DNA of 64,000 nt from Arthrobacter antibioticus (GTDB lineage: Bacteria > Actinomycetota > Actinomycetes > Actinomycetales > Micrococcaceae), in assembly GCF_030063205.1 (NCBI RefSeq), contig NZ_JASISQ010000002.1:473608-537607 (forward strand), in the 5' to 3' direction. Positions 17,996-26,113 of this stretch are shown in pieces. The notes beneath the pieces were generated by a model that ran no database searches, had not been told where the DNA came from, and was given only the letters and a program-made list of their open reading frames with translations. Positions within the stretch are counted from its first letter, which is position 1; every line of letters begins with the position of its first letter. Both the position numbers and the translations under genes were made by a program.

Positions 17996-18694
17996 CTATG
18001 TCGCGCTTAGGACGTTGTGGTCCGTCTTGGATGTAATAAGTCGGTAACCGACATTGCGCACAGTACTGATAAGTTTTTCATTCTCAGCCCCCAATTTCGC
18101 GCGCAGGCGTCTAATGTGCACATCGACTGTGCGGGTTCCCCCGTAATAGTCATAGCCCCACACCTCGTTAAGCAGTTGCGCCCGGCTAAAGACACGCCCG
18201 GGATGCTGAGCAAGATATTTGAGTAACTCAAACTCTTTATACGTCAGGTTCAGGACTGTGCCGTGGACCCTGGCCGTGTAACTATCCTCATCGATAACGA
18301 TCCCTGCAGCCTGAATTTTCTGGGGTGCGGTTTCCTCGGTGTTGGCTGCCCGGGTCACCGCCAACCGGATCCGCGCCTCAACCTCAGCGGGGCTGGCCGA
18401 ATCAACTACGACATCATCGGCTGCCCAGGAAGCCGTCACAGCGGCCATACCTCCCTCGGTTAAAACAAGCAATAGGGGAACGCTGATGCCGGTAGCCCGC
18501 AGCAACTGAGTTAATGAACGGGAGCCGGCTAAGTCCTTGCGAGCATCAACCATGATCAAATCTGAGGGTTTGGCCTCGAGCAAGGCAGTAGGGACTGCCG
18601 GAAGAATATGGACGGTGTGGCTTAAAAGTTCGAGCGCAGGCAAAACCTCCACGGAACTGCCGCGGTTGTTGGTCAGCATTAATATCTGCGACAT
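17996..18694 (-). CDS. glnR: GlnR-type OmpR-family orphan response regulator
   Basis: 232 aa from the ATG at 18694, supported by AAGGA just upstream; an in-frame start at 18766 would add 24 residues. The N-terminal receiver-like domain keeps an Asp in LIMVDARKD but has few other canonical phosphorylation residues. The C-terminal winged helix is well conserved: [33 protein letters not shown] with [15 protein letters not shown] and [11 protein letters not shown]. No sensor kinase lies nearby. Position beside mshD matches the mycobacterial glnR-mshD pair, whose regulator controls nitrogen assimilation genes; the name rests on that synteny and on the atypical receiver. Confidence 0.78.
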   Translation of the reverse strand: MSQILMLTNNRGSSVEVLPALELLSHTVHILPAVPTALLEAKPSDLIMVDARKDLAGSRSLTQLLRATGISVPLLLVLTEGGMAAVTASWAADDVVVDSASPAEVEARIRLAVTRAANTEETAPQKIQAAGIVIDEDSYTARVHGTVLNLTYKEFELLKYLAQHPGRVFSRAQLLNEVWGYDYYGGTRTVDVHIRRLRAKLGAENEKLISTVRNVGYRLITSKTDHNVLSAT

Positions 18695-18837
18695 GTCTTC
18701 CTTGAAAAGTATCCCAAGTGCGCGTTCTTGAGCTTTGATCGGGGCCGTAACCAAAGATGGCGGCACGAGCCAAAACTAAATGCTCTGTCCACAGGGTTGC
18801 TCCACATTGTACCGGGGGAATAGGGCAGGATTGATGT

Positions 18838-19572
18838 GTGAAGTCATATACTGCCGGACTTATTGGAATCATCGCTTTAGCACTGCTGGTGGCCGGGCAC
18901 TCTTTGGGTCTTGGTTATGCGGTTGGCGTGAGCATCGCCCTCGCGGTGGTCTTTGGCTATGGCTGGCCGCAATATTTAGGTATTCCAGCCAAGAAAACCT
19001 TGGGAACCGTCATTGCTTTGACAGGGGTTGGCGCAGCCGTGACCGCAGGATTGGCGACGGGGGGCGACTTCTTGGTGTGGACCCCCATCTATATAGCCGT
19101 TGGTTTTGGCGCAGTTATGGCCGTACAAATTATTCGCGGAACAGGGCAAAAGCACCGGCTTGAATCCACCCTTGGCGCCGGAGCAGGTGTTGCCATCGCT
19201 GGCTTCACGTGTGGATGGGTGGCCTCTTTTCGGTTCCTGGGTGAGCCCGGCATGACCCTTATCGTGGCAATCAGCGCCGCAGTGGCGCTTTTGGTGGGCA
19301 TGTTGGCATGGCCTGACAGGGTTGTTGGGCCCCTGGCGATAGGAGTGGCTGCTTTAGCAGGGCCCCTTGCCGCACTGCTTTTCTCTGATGTCCGCATTAT
19401 TCCGGCCGCAATTCTAGGGGTCCTCGTCGGAGCTGTCATTGCGGCTTTCCGCCGAATCCGCACCCTCGCCGGCACGCCAGCCGTGGTCCTGGGTGTGGTT
19501 GCGGCAGCGCTAGCCCCAATCCTGTCCCTTGGCACGCTTGTTTATTTCGTTGAAAAAATGATCCTGTACTAG
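18838..19572 (+). CDS. Hypothetical polytopic membrane protein
   Basis: 244 aa, GTG start with AGGA seven bases upstream. Nearly the whole protein is hydrophobic, with about eight helices, such as AGLIGIIALALLVAGHSLGLGYAVG, AGVAIAGFTCGWVA and VVLGVVAAALAPILSLGTLVYFVEKM, separated by short basic loops (AKKTLG, RRIRTLAG). Positive charges suggest short cytoplasmic loops. No known transporter motif. Divergent from glnR, and followed 64 bp later by a 37-aa membrane peptide gene. Confidence 0.8.
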   Translation: MKSYTAGLIGIIALALLVAGHSLGLGYAVGVSIALAVVFGYGWPQYLGIPAKKTLGTVIALTGVGAAVTAGLATGGDFLVWTPIYIAVGFGAVMAVQIIRGTGQKHRLESTLGAGAGVAIAGFTCGWVASFRFLGEPGMTLIVAISAAVALLVGMLAWPDRVVGPLAIGVAALAGPLAALLFSDVRIIPAAILGVLVGAVIAAFRRIRTLAGTPAVVLGVVAAALAPILSLGTLVYFVEKMILY

Positions 19573-19636
19573 CGACCAAGACGCAGGCCATACGGAGATT
19601 GCTGGAACACCCAAGAGAACCTTGTAGGATGGCATT

Positions 19637-19750
19637 ATGAGCGTACTTGCCTTAGAAATCTTCTACATCAGTCTCCTAGTAGTAGCCAGCGTGGCCATGG
19701 CTTGGTTTGCCGGGCTGGTGGTATGGCGGCTTTTCAAGGGTCAGCAGTAA
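19637..19750 (+). CDS. Small single-helix membrane protein (37 aa)
   Basis: ATG at 19637 to TAA at 19748-19750 encodes 37 residues: a short start (MSVLALEIFY), one hydrophobic helix (residues about 8-29, ending AGLVVW) and the positively charged tail RLFKGQQ. AGGA lies seven bases upstream of the ATG, and the stop is six bases before the nitrobindin-like gene, so it looks co-transcribed with it. The charge distribution predicts an inside C-terminus. No function known; too short for routine gene callers. Confidence 0.65.
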   Translation: MSVLALEIFYISLLVVASVAMAWFAGLVVWRLFKGQQ

Positions 19751-19756
19751 CCTGCC

Positions 19757-20359
19757 ATGCCCATTGAGATCCCCACAGACCTGACTCCTGAACTTGTGCC
19801 GTTGTCGTGGCTGCTTGGAACATGGAGTGGAGCGGGCCGGCTAGGTGCTGGCGATGCTGACTCTGAGTTTTTCACCCAGACTGTAACCTTCAAAGCCAAT
19901 GGACTGCCCTATTTGCAATACACAGCTGAGTCGTGGTTAACAGATGAAGCGGGTACTGTTTTGCGGCCACTTTCCGTGGAAACAGGGTTTTGGCAGCTTG
20001 ACCGAAAATTAAACGACTCCGACGGCGGCCCCGGCCTGATACCTGCGGAGATAGTGCCTGCGCTTCGAACAGCGGATGATGTTGAGGCCCTCCGCAATGC
20101 TGATGGTGGGTTCAACATCATGGCCAATATTGTGCACCCCGGTGGCATCTCGGAGCTGTACTACGGCACCATTGAGGGTCCCCAGATTCAGCTTTCAACC
20201 GATGCTGTCATGCGCGGAGCCGGAGCTAAGGACTACACGGCGGCGACCCGTATTTTTGGTCTCGTTAACAGCGACTTGTACTGGCGTTGGGACGTTGCCG
20301 CCCAGGGTAAGGCTCTTGCCGCTCACGCCTCCGCCGCCTTGCACAAAGTTACTTTGTAA
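19757..20359 (+). CDS. Nitrobindin-like heme-binding beta-barrel protein (FABP family)
   Basis: 200 aa. The family signature WLLGTWSGAGRL near the N-terminus, the mid-protein HPGGISELYYGTIEGPQIQLSTD and a His close to the C-terminus (ALHKVTL), likely the axial heme ligand, identify a bacterial nitrobindin/THAP4-like barrel. Homologues bind ferric heme and are linked to NO or peroxynitrite chemistry; here that is inference. It is preceded at six bases by a 37-aa membrane peptide gene and followed by a YgfZ-like gene, an association also seen in mycobacteria. Confidence 0.88.
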   Translation: MPIEIPTDLTPELVPLSWLLGTWSGAGRLGAGDADSEFFTQTVTFKANGLPYLQYTAESWLTDEAGTVLRPLSVETGFWQLDRKLNDSDGGPGLIPAEIVPALRTADDVEALRNADGGFNIMANIVHPGGISELYYGTIEGPQIQLSTDAVMRGAGAKDYTAATRIFGLVNSDLYWRWDVAAQGKALAAHASAALHKVTL

Positions 20360-20511
20360 TTTCATAGCCCCACGCCGGCCGCATTGTGCCGTTGCTGATT
20401 ACGGAGCAGTTTTGGTCCTATTTACAATGGTCCGGCCTGGCCAATTATTGCACCGGATGGGTTTTGTGAAAGTGCCGGAATAGGCCATCAAGAGAAGGCG
20501 TTAGAGAGTAT

Positions 20512-21609
20512 ATGAGCTATTTAAGTCCGTTGTTGAACCGTGCCGGTGCCGTGCAAGCGGGCGGCCAAGACGCTGGCGTAGCTTCCCACTACGGTGAACC
20601 CAACCGTGAACAGCGCCTGTTGGCGGGGTATCTGGGGAAGCCGGGAACCGCCGTCGTAGATCTTTCCCACCGTGGTGTGGTTACTGTGACCGGCCCCGAC
20701 AGGCTTAGTTGGCTCAACACGCTTTCATCCCAGGCGCTGACAAATTTGGCGCCCGGAATAGGCACTGAACTGCTCCTGCTTACTGTCCAGGGCCGCATTG
20801 AATTTGATGCCCGTGTTGTGGATGACGGTGAATGCACCTGGTTGATTGTGGAAACCGATGAGGCAGCACCGTTGGCGCAGTGGTTGAACTCCATGAAGTT
20901 CATGTTGCGGGTAGAGGTTGCCGATGCCTCGAGAAGCTGGGCAGTGGTTGGTTCTGTTGCAGAAGTTCCCGAATGGGGCAATTATGTGGCGTGGGTTGAT
21001 CCGTGGCCGCATGTTGGTGCCGGTGGGTACAGTTATGCAGCCGTTGCTGCGGAAGAGCATCCCGGACTAGAGCGGCCTTGGCGCGAGTACTTGATTCCGG
21101 CTACTGAATTGGTGGATGCTGTGGGGCAGCGTCCGTTGGCTGGTGTGTGGGCAGCTGAAGCGCTCCGAGTGGCTGCTTGGCGTCCACGCCGAGGCGCGGA
21201 AACGGACGAGAAAACAATTCCGCACGAACTGGACCTGCTGCGTACCGCCGTGCACATGGACAAAGGATGTTACAAGGGCCAGGAATCGGTTGCGCGTGTG
21301 CACAATTTGGGGCGGCCGCCGCGCAGACTCGTGTTTCTCCAGCTCGATGGCTCCCTTCACACCCTGCCGGCCGCCGGGAGCGAGGTTTCCTTCGAGGAAC
21401 GTGTGGTGGGCACTGTAACTTCCAGTGCCCAGCACTTTGAGATGGGGCCTATTGCGCTTGCGCTGATCAAACGCTCCGTTGATCCGCAGGCAGTGTTGAG
21501 TGTAACCGACGACGGTGAGGTCTACCCCGCCAGTCAAGAGGTCATTGTTGCCCCGCAAGCAGGTCAAGTCGTAGGCCGGGCCACCGGGTTCCTTCGTCCA
21601 CCTCGGTAA
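20512..21609 (+). CDS. ygfZ: YgfZ/GcvT-like folate-binding protein
   Basis: 365 aa. The hallmark K-G-C-Y-x-G-Q-E motif appears as DKGCYKGQESVARVHNLGRPPR around residue 252, with the GcvT-like N-terminus VVDLSHRGVVTVTGPDRLSWLNTLSSQAL. YgfZ proteins use tetrahydrofolate to assist repair or assembly of certain Fe-S enzymes. The start ATG follows AGAGAG. It is transcribed in the same direction as the nitrobindin-like gene, 152 bp downstream. Confidence 0.92.
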   Translation: MSYLSPLLNRAGAVQAGGQDAGVASHYGEPNREQRLLAGYLGKPGTAVVDLSHRGVVTVTGPDRLSWLNTLSSQALTNLAPGIGTELLLLTVQGRIEFDARVVDDGECTWLIVETDEAAPLAQWLNSMKFMLRVEVADASRSWAVVGSVAEVPEWGNYVAWVDPWPHVGAGGYSYAAVAAEEHPGLERPWREYLIPATELVDAVGQRPLAGVWAAEALRVAAWRPRRGAETDEKTIPHELDLLRTAVHMDKGCYKGQESVARVHNLGRPPRRLVFLQLDGSLHTLPAAGSEVSFEERVVGTVTSSAQHFEMGPIALALIKRSVDPQAVLSVTDDGEVYPASQEVIVAPQAGQVVGRATGFLRPPR

Positions 21610-21647
21610 CAGCGTTGGGGCTGTTGATGCGTAGGTTTGTGTCTCAC

Positions 21648-21740
21648 TATTCCGCGTGGAATACTTCGTGTGGAATAGATAGGTAATCAGACAGATTCTG
21701 CCAATAACATCCTGCGAATAACTCGCTGAGATACCTATCA
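21648..21740. promoter_or_regulatory. Inverted repeats upstream of the padR-MFS operon
   Basis: TATTCC-GCGT-GGAATA (21648-21663) is a perfect inverted repeat, and TGGAATA recurs at 21671-21677. GATAGGTA (21678-21685) is matched by its complement TACCTATC at 21732-21739, just before the PadR gene's GTG. These are plausible PadR operators. Confidence 0.4.
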
Positions 21741-21752
21741 GAAGGGTTACAA

Positions 21753-22325
21753 GTGCGACAACAGCTTTCACCTCTTGCCATGGCTATTCTGGGCCTGCTC
21801 GTTGAGCGGGCTATGCATCCTTATGAGATGTATCAATTGCTGGTGCAACGCCACGAAGACCGGATACTCAAGGTCAGACCCGGAACGCTTTACCATGCGA
21901 TGGGCAGGCTGGCGGCGGCTGAACTGGTTGAAACGGTGGGAACTGATCGTGACGGTAACCGTCCGGAACGGACAACCTACGCAATTCTGGCGGCTGGCCG
22001 AGAGCAGTTGACCATTGAACTGTGTCAACTGCTCTCGCAACCTGTCAAAGAATACCCTCGCTTTCCACAGGCACTTTCCGAAGCGCACAATCTGCCGGCA
22101 GCCAGCGCTATTGAACTTTTAGGGCAACGCACCGTGGCACTTGAAGAGGAAGTGGCTACCTTGGAATCTCAGACTTCAGTGGCACGTGCACGGGAAGTGC
22201 CGGAGCAGTATTGGATCAATGTGGACTATCAACAACATCAGTTGCGGTCCGAGCTCGACTGGATCCACAAACTGCGCGCCAATATCCGCAACGGCTCACT
22301 TCCCTGGGGGATCGGCACCAAATAA
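21753..22325 (+). CDS. PadR family transcriptional regulator
   Basis: 190 aa, GTG start preceded by GAAGGG. The N-terminal winged helix is typical: LSPLAMAILGLLVERAMHPYEMYQLLVQR, then RPGTLYHAMGRLAAAELVETV and the wing RPERTTYAILAAGREQL. The C-terminal half is helical and probably dimerises. The MFS exporter gene starts 49 bp downstream, so it likely represses that operon and responds to the exporter's substrate. Confidence 0.92.
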   Translation: MRQQLSPLAMAILGLLVERAMHPYEMYQLLVQRHEDRILKVRPGTLYHAMGRLAAAELVETVGTDRDGNRPERTTYAILAAGREQLTIELCQLLSQPVKEYPRFPQALSEAHNLPAASAIELLGQRTVALEEEVATLESQTSVARAREVPEQYWINVDYQQHQLRSELDWIHKLRANIRNGSLPWGIGTK

Positions 22326-22374
22326 GACATTGAAATAAGCAATAAACAAGAGTTCTAACACTAAGGATCAACCC

Positions 22375-23880
22375 ATGGAAATCGTGGCAAAACCGTGGCC
22401 CGCGTTATGGGCACTCGTTCTAGGTTTCTTTATGATCCTGGTCGATTCAACCATCGTTTCGGTGGCCAACCCTAAGATCATGGAGGGCCTGAATACCGAC
22501 ATAAACTCGGTGATTTGGGTGACTAGCGCCTATCTTTTGGCCTACGCCGTTCCGCTGCTTGTATCTGGGCGGCTGGGTGATAAATACGGTCCGAAGAATC
22601 TCTACCTTGTGGGCCTGACGGTCTTTACTCTGGCTTCTTTGTGGTGCGGTTTTTCTGGGGATATTTCTACACTTATTCTTGCTCGCGTTGCCCAGGGCCT
22701 GGGCGCTGCCATGATGACTCCTCAGACAATGGCCGTCATCACCCGCATCTTTGCTCCAGACAAGCGCGGCCCCGCAATGGGCCTCTGGGGTGCCACTGCT
22801 GGTGTTGCCATGCTGGTTGGACCTATTCTTGGTGGTGTTCTGGTCGACAGTCTGGGCTGGGAATGGATCTTCTTTGTCAACGTGCCCGTTGGGGTCGTTG
22901 CTTTTGTCATGGCATGGCGTCTGGTGCCAACGCTGAAAACGCACGACCACAAATTTGATCTGCTGGGTGTTCTGCTCAGTTCTGTGGGCTTGCTATTGCT
23001 AGTTTTTGGCATCCAAGAAGGGGCCACCTATGACTGGGGCACCATCGCGGGCCCGTTGAGCGTATGGGGACTAATTATTGCTGGGGTTCTGTTCCTCATC
23101 GCCTTCGTCTGGTGGCAGGCGATCAATAAGGGCGAACCACTGGTACCGCTGCATTTGTTCAAGGTGCGGAACTTTTCACTGGCCAATATAGCTATTACAA
23201 CCATGGGCTTCAGCATCACAGCCATGAGCCTGCCGTTGTTCTTCTACTACCAGCTGGTGCGTGGAATGACACCCACCCAATCTGCGCTCATGATGGTCCC
23301 CATGGCGTTGTTCTCAGGCATTTTGGCCCCCTTTGTGGGCAAGCTCGTTGACGCGGTCAACCCGCGCTACGTGGCCTTCACAGGTTTCATTCTCATGTCA
23401 GTGTCCTTGGCGTGGACCGCTGCGCTGATGAGCCCCGAAACACCCATTTGGCTCTTTCTTCTCCCAAGCGGGCTACTCGGCATCGCCAGCTCCGGAATTT
23501 GGGCACCACTATCCACGACAGCAACCCGTAATCTGCGCCCGAACGAGGCCGGAGCAGGTGCCGGGGTATACAACACCACGCGGCAGATTGGTTCAGTCTT
23601 GGGCAGTGCGGCCATTGCAGCCCTGATCTCGGCCCGGTTGGCGGCAGAAATGCCGGCGGGAGCGGCGGGCGGGGCAACGGGAGTATCCGGGCAACTGCCG
23701 GAATTCTTGCAGGCAGGGTTCTCCACAGCGATGGCCCAGTCAACGCTGCTCCCTGCAGCAGCAGTGATTTTGGGTGCGGCGATGGCTATTATGTTCGCTA
23801 AACCGCGTGATGTATCTGCCATCTACGCCGAGTTTAGTGACTCTGTAGATGCACCTGAGTCTGTAACCCGGCAACGCTAA
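22375..23880 (+). CDS. MFS drug exporter, DHA2 (EmrB/QacA) family
   Basis: 501 aa polytopic membrane protein of 14-TM drug:H+ antiporter type. Recognisable parts: FFMILVDSTIVSVANPKI in helix 1, motif A GRLGDKYGPKNLYL, ARVAQGLGAAMMTPQTMA, and motif C LVGPILGGVLVDSLGWEWIFFVN. It would export hydrophobic or cationic toxic compounds. Partner of the PadR regulator upstream. Its 3' end overlaps the convergent GNAT gene by 47 bp. Sequence differs clearly from the first DHA2 exporter at 3.5 kb. Confidence 0.92.
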   Translation: MEIVAKPWPALWALVLGFFMILVDSTIVSVANPKIMEGLNTDINSVIWVTSAYLLAYAVPLLVSGRLGDKYGPKNLYLVGLTVFTLASLWCGFSGDISTLILARVAQGLGAAMMTPQTMAVITRIFAPDKRGPAMGLWGATAGVAMLVGPILGGVLVDSLGWEWIFFVNVPVGVVAFVMAWRLVPTLKTHDHKFDLLGVLLSSVGLLLLVFGIQEGATYDWGTIAGPLSVWGLIIAGVLFLIAFVWWQAINKGEPLVPLHLFKVRNFSLANIAITTMGFSITAMSLPLFFYYQLVRGMTPTQSALMMVPMALFSGILAPFVGKLVDAVNPRYVAFTGFILMSVSLAWTAALMSPETPIWLFLLPSGLLGIASSGIWAPLSTTATRNLRPNEAGAGAGVYNTTRQIGSVLGSAAIAALISARLAAEMPAGAAGGATGVSGQLPEFLQAGFSTAMAQSTLLPAAAVILGAAMAIMFAKPRDVSAIYAEFSDSVDAPESVTRQR

Positions 23881-24550
23881 GTCCCAACGATGTCGCCAAG
23901 GCGTGGGCGCCGGCGTTGTTCACGTCTGCCCGCCACTGCACAATGAGCCCGGCCGACAGCGCTTCGTGGGCCGCAATGCTTGTGGCCAAGGCGCCAACTC
24001 CTTGGCGGCGAAACTCAGGTGCCACCAAAGTTCCCAACTGTGCCAGCAGGCCCTGATACTCGCCATAGGCGCTACAGGCAAGGGGTCCGGCGTCGGGGGT
24101 GCCTGTCTGCATCACAGTGAACTTATTTGCCCGTGTTGCCAGCGCAACGTCATTGACATCGTCAGGGGGACACAAGGATTCCAACTCCATAGCCTGCTCC
24201 GGGGCTGTGGAAACGTGAACCGTTCCTTCGGGTTGGTGCAGCTCCAGATCGTCCGCGTAGTACAGCGCCTGCGTGCCCATGCCCCGACCGCCGTCGGCCC
24301 TGGTCAGACGCAGCATAGTACTGTGATCGCTGAGTTCGTCGTCATCAAAGGCATCTGCGGCACTCAGAAGATGGACAGGTCCGGTGAGGATTGATCTGTC
24401 CCACAACCTGATAAAGGTCAGTGTCTGTGACGGCACCGGATGAATGATCCGCGCATTTCCAGTGTCGGCTAAGAGTGAATCTGCGGGTAGTCCCAGACCG
24501 CGCTCCCACGCCAAAAAAACGATGGGCGCGGAGGAAATCTCGAATGTCAT
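23834..24550 (-). CDS. GNAT family N-acetyltransferase
   Basis: 238 aa. The C-terminal part carries the GNAT acetyl-CoA loop: LGTLVAPEFRRQGVGALATSIAAHEAL (R-R-Q-G-V-G), then QWRADVNNAGAHALATSLGLSV. The N-terminal ~110 residues are not a recognisable domain. Substrate unknown. It is convergent with, and overlaps, the MFS gene end by 47 bp, and lies downstream of pfkA with a hairpin in between. Confidence 0.82.
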   Translation of the reverse strand: MTFEISSAPIVFLAWERGLGLPADSLLADTGNARIIHPVPSQTLTFIRLWDRSILTGPVHLLSAADAFDDDELSDHSTMLRLTRADGGRGMGTQALYYADDLELHQPEGTVHVSTAPEQAMELESLCPPDDVNDVALATRANKFTVMQTGTPDAGPLACSAYGEYQGLLAQLGTLVAPEFRRQGVGALATSIAAHEALSAGLIVQWRADVNNAGAHALATSLGLSVAGLQTQVHLQSH

Positions 24551-24562
24551 GGTTTAAACGTT

Positions 24563-24596
24563 AGCGCCCTGGCGCACTTGTGTGTGCCAGGGCGCT
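24563..24596 (-). terminator. Hairpin downstream of pfkA
   Basis: AGCGCCCTGGC (24563-24573) pairs with GCCAGGGCGCT (24586-24596), extended inward by GCAC/GTGT. It follows the pfkA stop and precedes the GNAT start. The T-run afterwards is weak (TAACGTTTAAAC), so termination may be partial. Confidence 0.65.
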
Positions 24597-24620
24597 CAAA
24601 GCAAGAAGATCCAGTGACTG

Positions 24621-25646
24621 TTAGCCGAACAAAATTGCGGCCTCGTCGTAACGATGCTGGGGAACGGTTTTCAAGTTCCCAAGAGCTGCCTCGAAGGGCA
24701 CATGCTCAATCTCGGTACCCTTGAGCGAGACCATGGTTCCCCAGCGTTCCTCCACCACGGAGTCAACTGCGGCCATGCCCAGACGTGTGGCGAGCACGCG
24801 GTCAAAACTCGAAGGCACGCCGCCGCGCTGAATGTGGCCAAGAATGGTTGCTCGGGTTTCGATCCCAGTGCGTGCCTCGATTTCCGGGGCCAACTGCTCG
24901 CTGATGCCACCCAGGCGTGGACGGCCAAAAGTATCCAAGCCGCGCTCTGAATGAGCTGAATCCTGGTGGTCTGGGACGAATCCTTCAGCCACAACCACCA
25001 GTGGTGCACGGCCGCGGTCGTGGGCTTCATTCACCCAAGCGATGATCTGGTCCATGCTGGTGTTCTGCTCCGGGATCAGGACAGCGTGGGCGCCGGTGGC
25101 CATGCCGGCATGCAATGCGATCCATCCAACGTGGCGGCCCATAACCTCGGCGATCATGCACCGGTGGTGCGATTCGCCGGTGGTGCGCAGCCGGTCGATG
25201 GCCTCGGTTGCGATCTGCACTGCCGTATCAAAACCAAAGGTGTAATCGGTGGCGTCAAGGTCGTTGTCAACGGTTTTGGGAACACCCACGATTTTCAGGC
25301 CGGCATCCGTGAGCCTGCGCGCCGCCGCAAGTGTTCCTTCGCCGCCAATGGCAATGATTGCATCTATCCCTAGGCGGTCCATGTTGGCTTTGATGACTTC
25401 CGGGCCACCATTACCTTCAAACGGGTTGGTCCGTGAGGTGCCCAAAATGGTGCCGCCCTGCTTGGAGATACCACGCACCATCTGGCGTGGCAGGTCCATG
25501 ATGTCGCTCTCGACCACTCCGCGCCAGCCATCACGAAAACCAACAAACTCGTGTCCGTGAACTTTGATGCCTTTGAGGACAATGCCGCGTATTACCGCAT
25601 TCAGGCCAGGGCAGTCTCCGCCGCTGGTGAGAATTCCAATCTTCAT
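24621..25646 (-). CDS. pfkA: 6-phosphofructokinase, group III (probably ATP-dependent)
   Basis: 341 aa. GGDCPGLN (residues 9-16), AIGGEGTLAA with Gly at 104, PKTVDND with Lys at 124 and catalytic Asp127, and RTTGESHHRCMIAEVMGRHVGWIAL are all in place. It phosphorylates fructose 6-phosphate to the 1,6-bisphosphate, the committed step of glycolysis. In this family Asp104/Lys124 marks pyrophosphate-dependent enzymes, whereas Gly104/Lys124 is found in actinobacterial ATP-dependent members, so ATP is the expected donor. Stands alone, ending in a hairpin. Confidence 0.95.
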   Translation of the reverse strand: MKIGILTSGGDCPGLNAVIRGIVLKGIKVHGHEFVGFRDGWRGVVESDIMDLPRQMVRGISKQGGTILGTSRTNPFEGNGGPEVIKANMDRLGIDAIIAIGGEGTLAAARRLTDAGLKIVGVPKTVDNDLDATDYTFGFDTAVQIATEAIDRLRTTGESHHRCMIAEVMGRHVGWIALHAGMATGAHAVLIPEQNTSMDQIIAWVNEAHDRGRAPLVVVAEGFVPDHQDSAHSERGLDTFGRPRLGGISEQLAPEIEARTGIETRATILGHIQRGGVPSSFDRVLATRLGMAAVDSVVEERWGTMVSLKGTEIEHVPFEAALGNLKTVPQHRYDEAAILFG

Positions 25647-25780
25647 GTGTATTTAGATCCTTAGAGGGTGGGTCAATGGATGGTTGAGCGCACCATTGAG
25701 CTCCTCTGTAGATCAGTCTAGACGTTCATGTGATCTCGGCAACTCCATGACCGGTCCGTGGACCCACTTCCGGACTACAG

Positions 25781-26113
25781 CTATTTCTTGCGCAGAAGCT
25801 TCACCGAGCCACCGGCAACCATGGCCACACCGGCCCCCAGCAGCAGCCACATTGATGTTTGCCCAGCGTCTAAAAAGATGCCAGCTTGCCTGGTGAGGAT
25901 GATGAGGGTTCCCAGGACAAGGACGACGGCGCCCCACACCAGGGTGCCCACCCGCACCGGGTGCCGGGCCGGGTCACCAGGTGTATCCAGATGATCTGTG
26001 GGATTTTCCATGATGTGCTCCGTTGTGTTAGGGGGTGCCATGTTCGCGGCGGCTGGGTTTGTAGCGGCTGGGTTTGTAGTAGCTGGGAGGGTGGTGGCGC
26101 CCGGAGTTATCAT
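25781..26113 (-). CDS. Small two-helix membrane protein of the PspC operon
   Basis: 110 aa. A low-complexity N-terminus with TNPAATNPAA repeats precedes two transmembrane helices, VGTLVWGAVVLVLGTLIIL and MWLLLGAGVAMVAGGSV, and the basic tail KLLRKK. Start and upstream gene stop overlap by four bases (ATGA), so it is translationally coupled to the PspC/LiaF-like gene. A second ATG (MENPTDHL) would remove the repetitive N-terminus and could be the real start. Function unknown, probably part of the same envelope-stress module. Confidence 0.7.
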   Translation of the reverse strand: MITPGATTLPATTNPAATNPAAANMAPPNTTEHIMENPTDHLDTPGDPARHPVRVGTLVWGAVVLVLGTLIILTRQAGIFLDAGQTSMWLLLGAGVAMVAGGSVKLLRKK

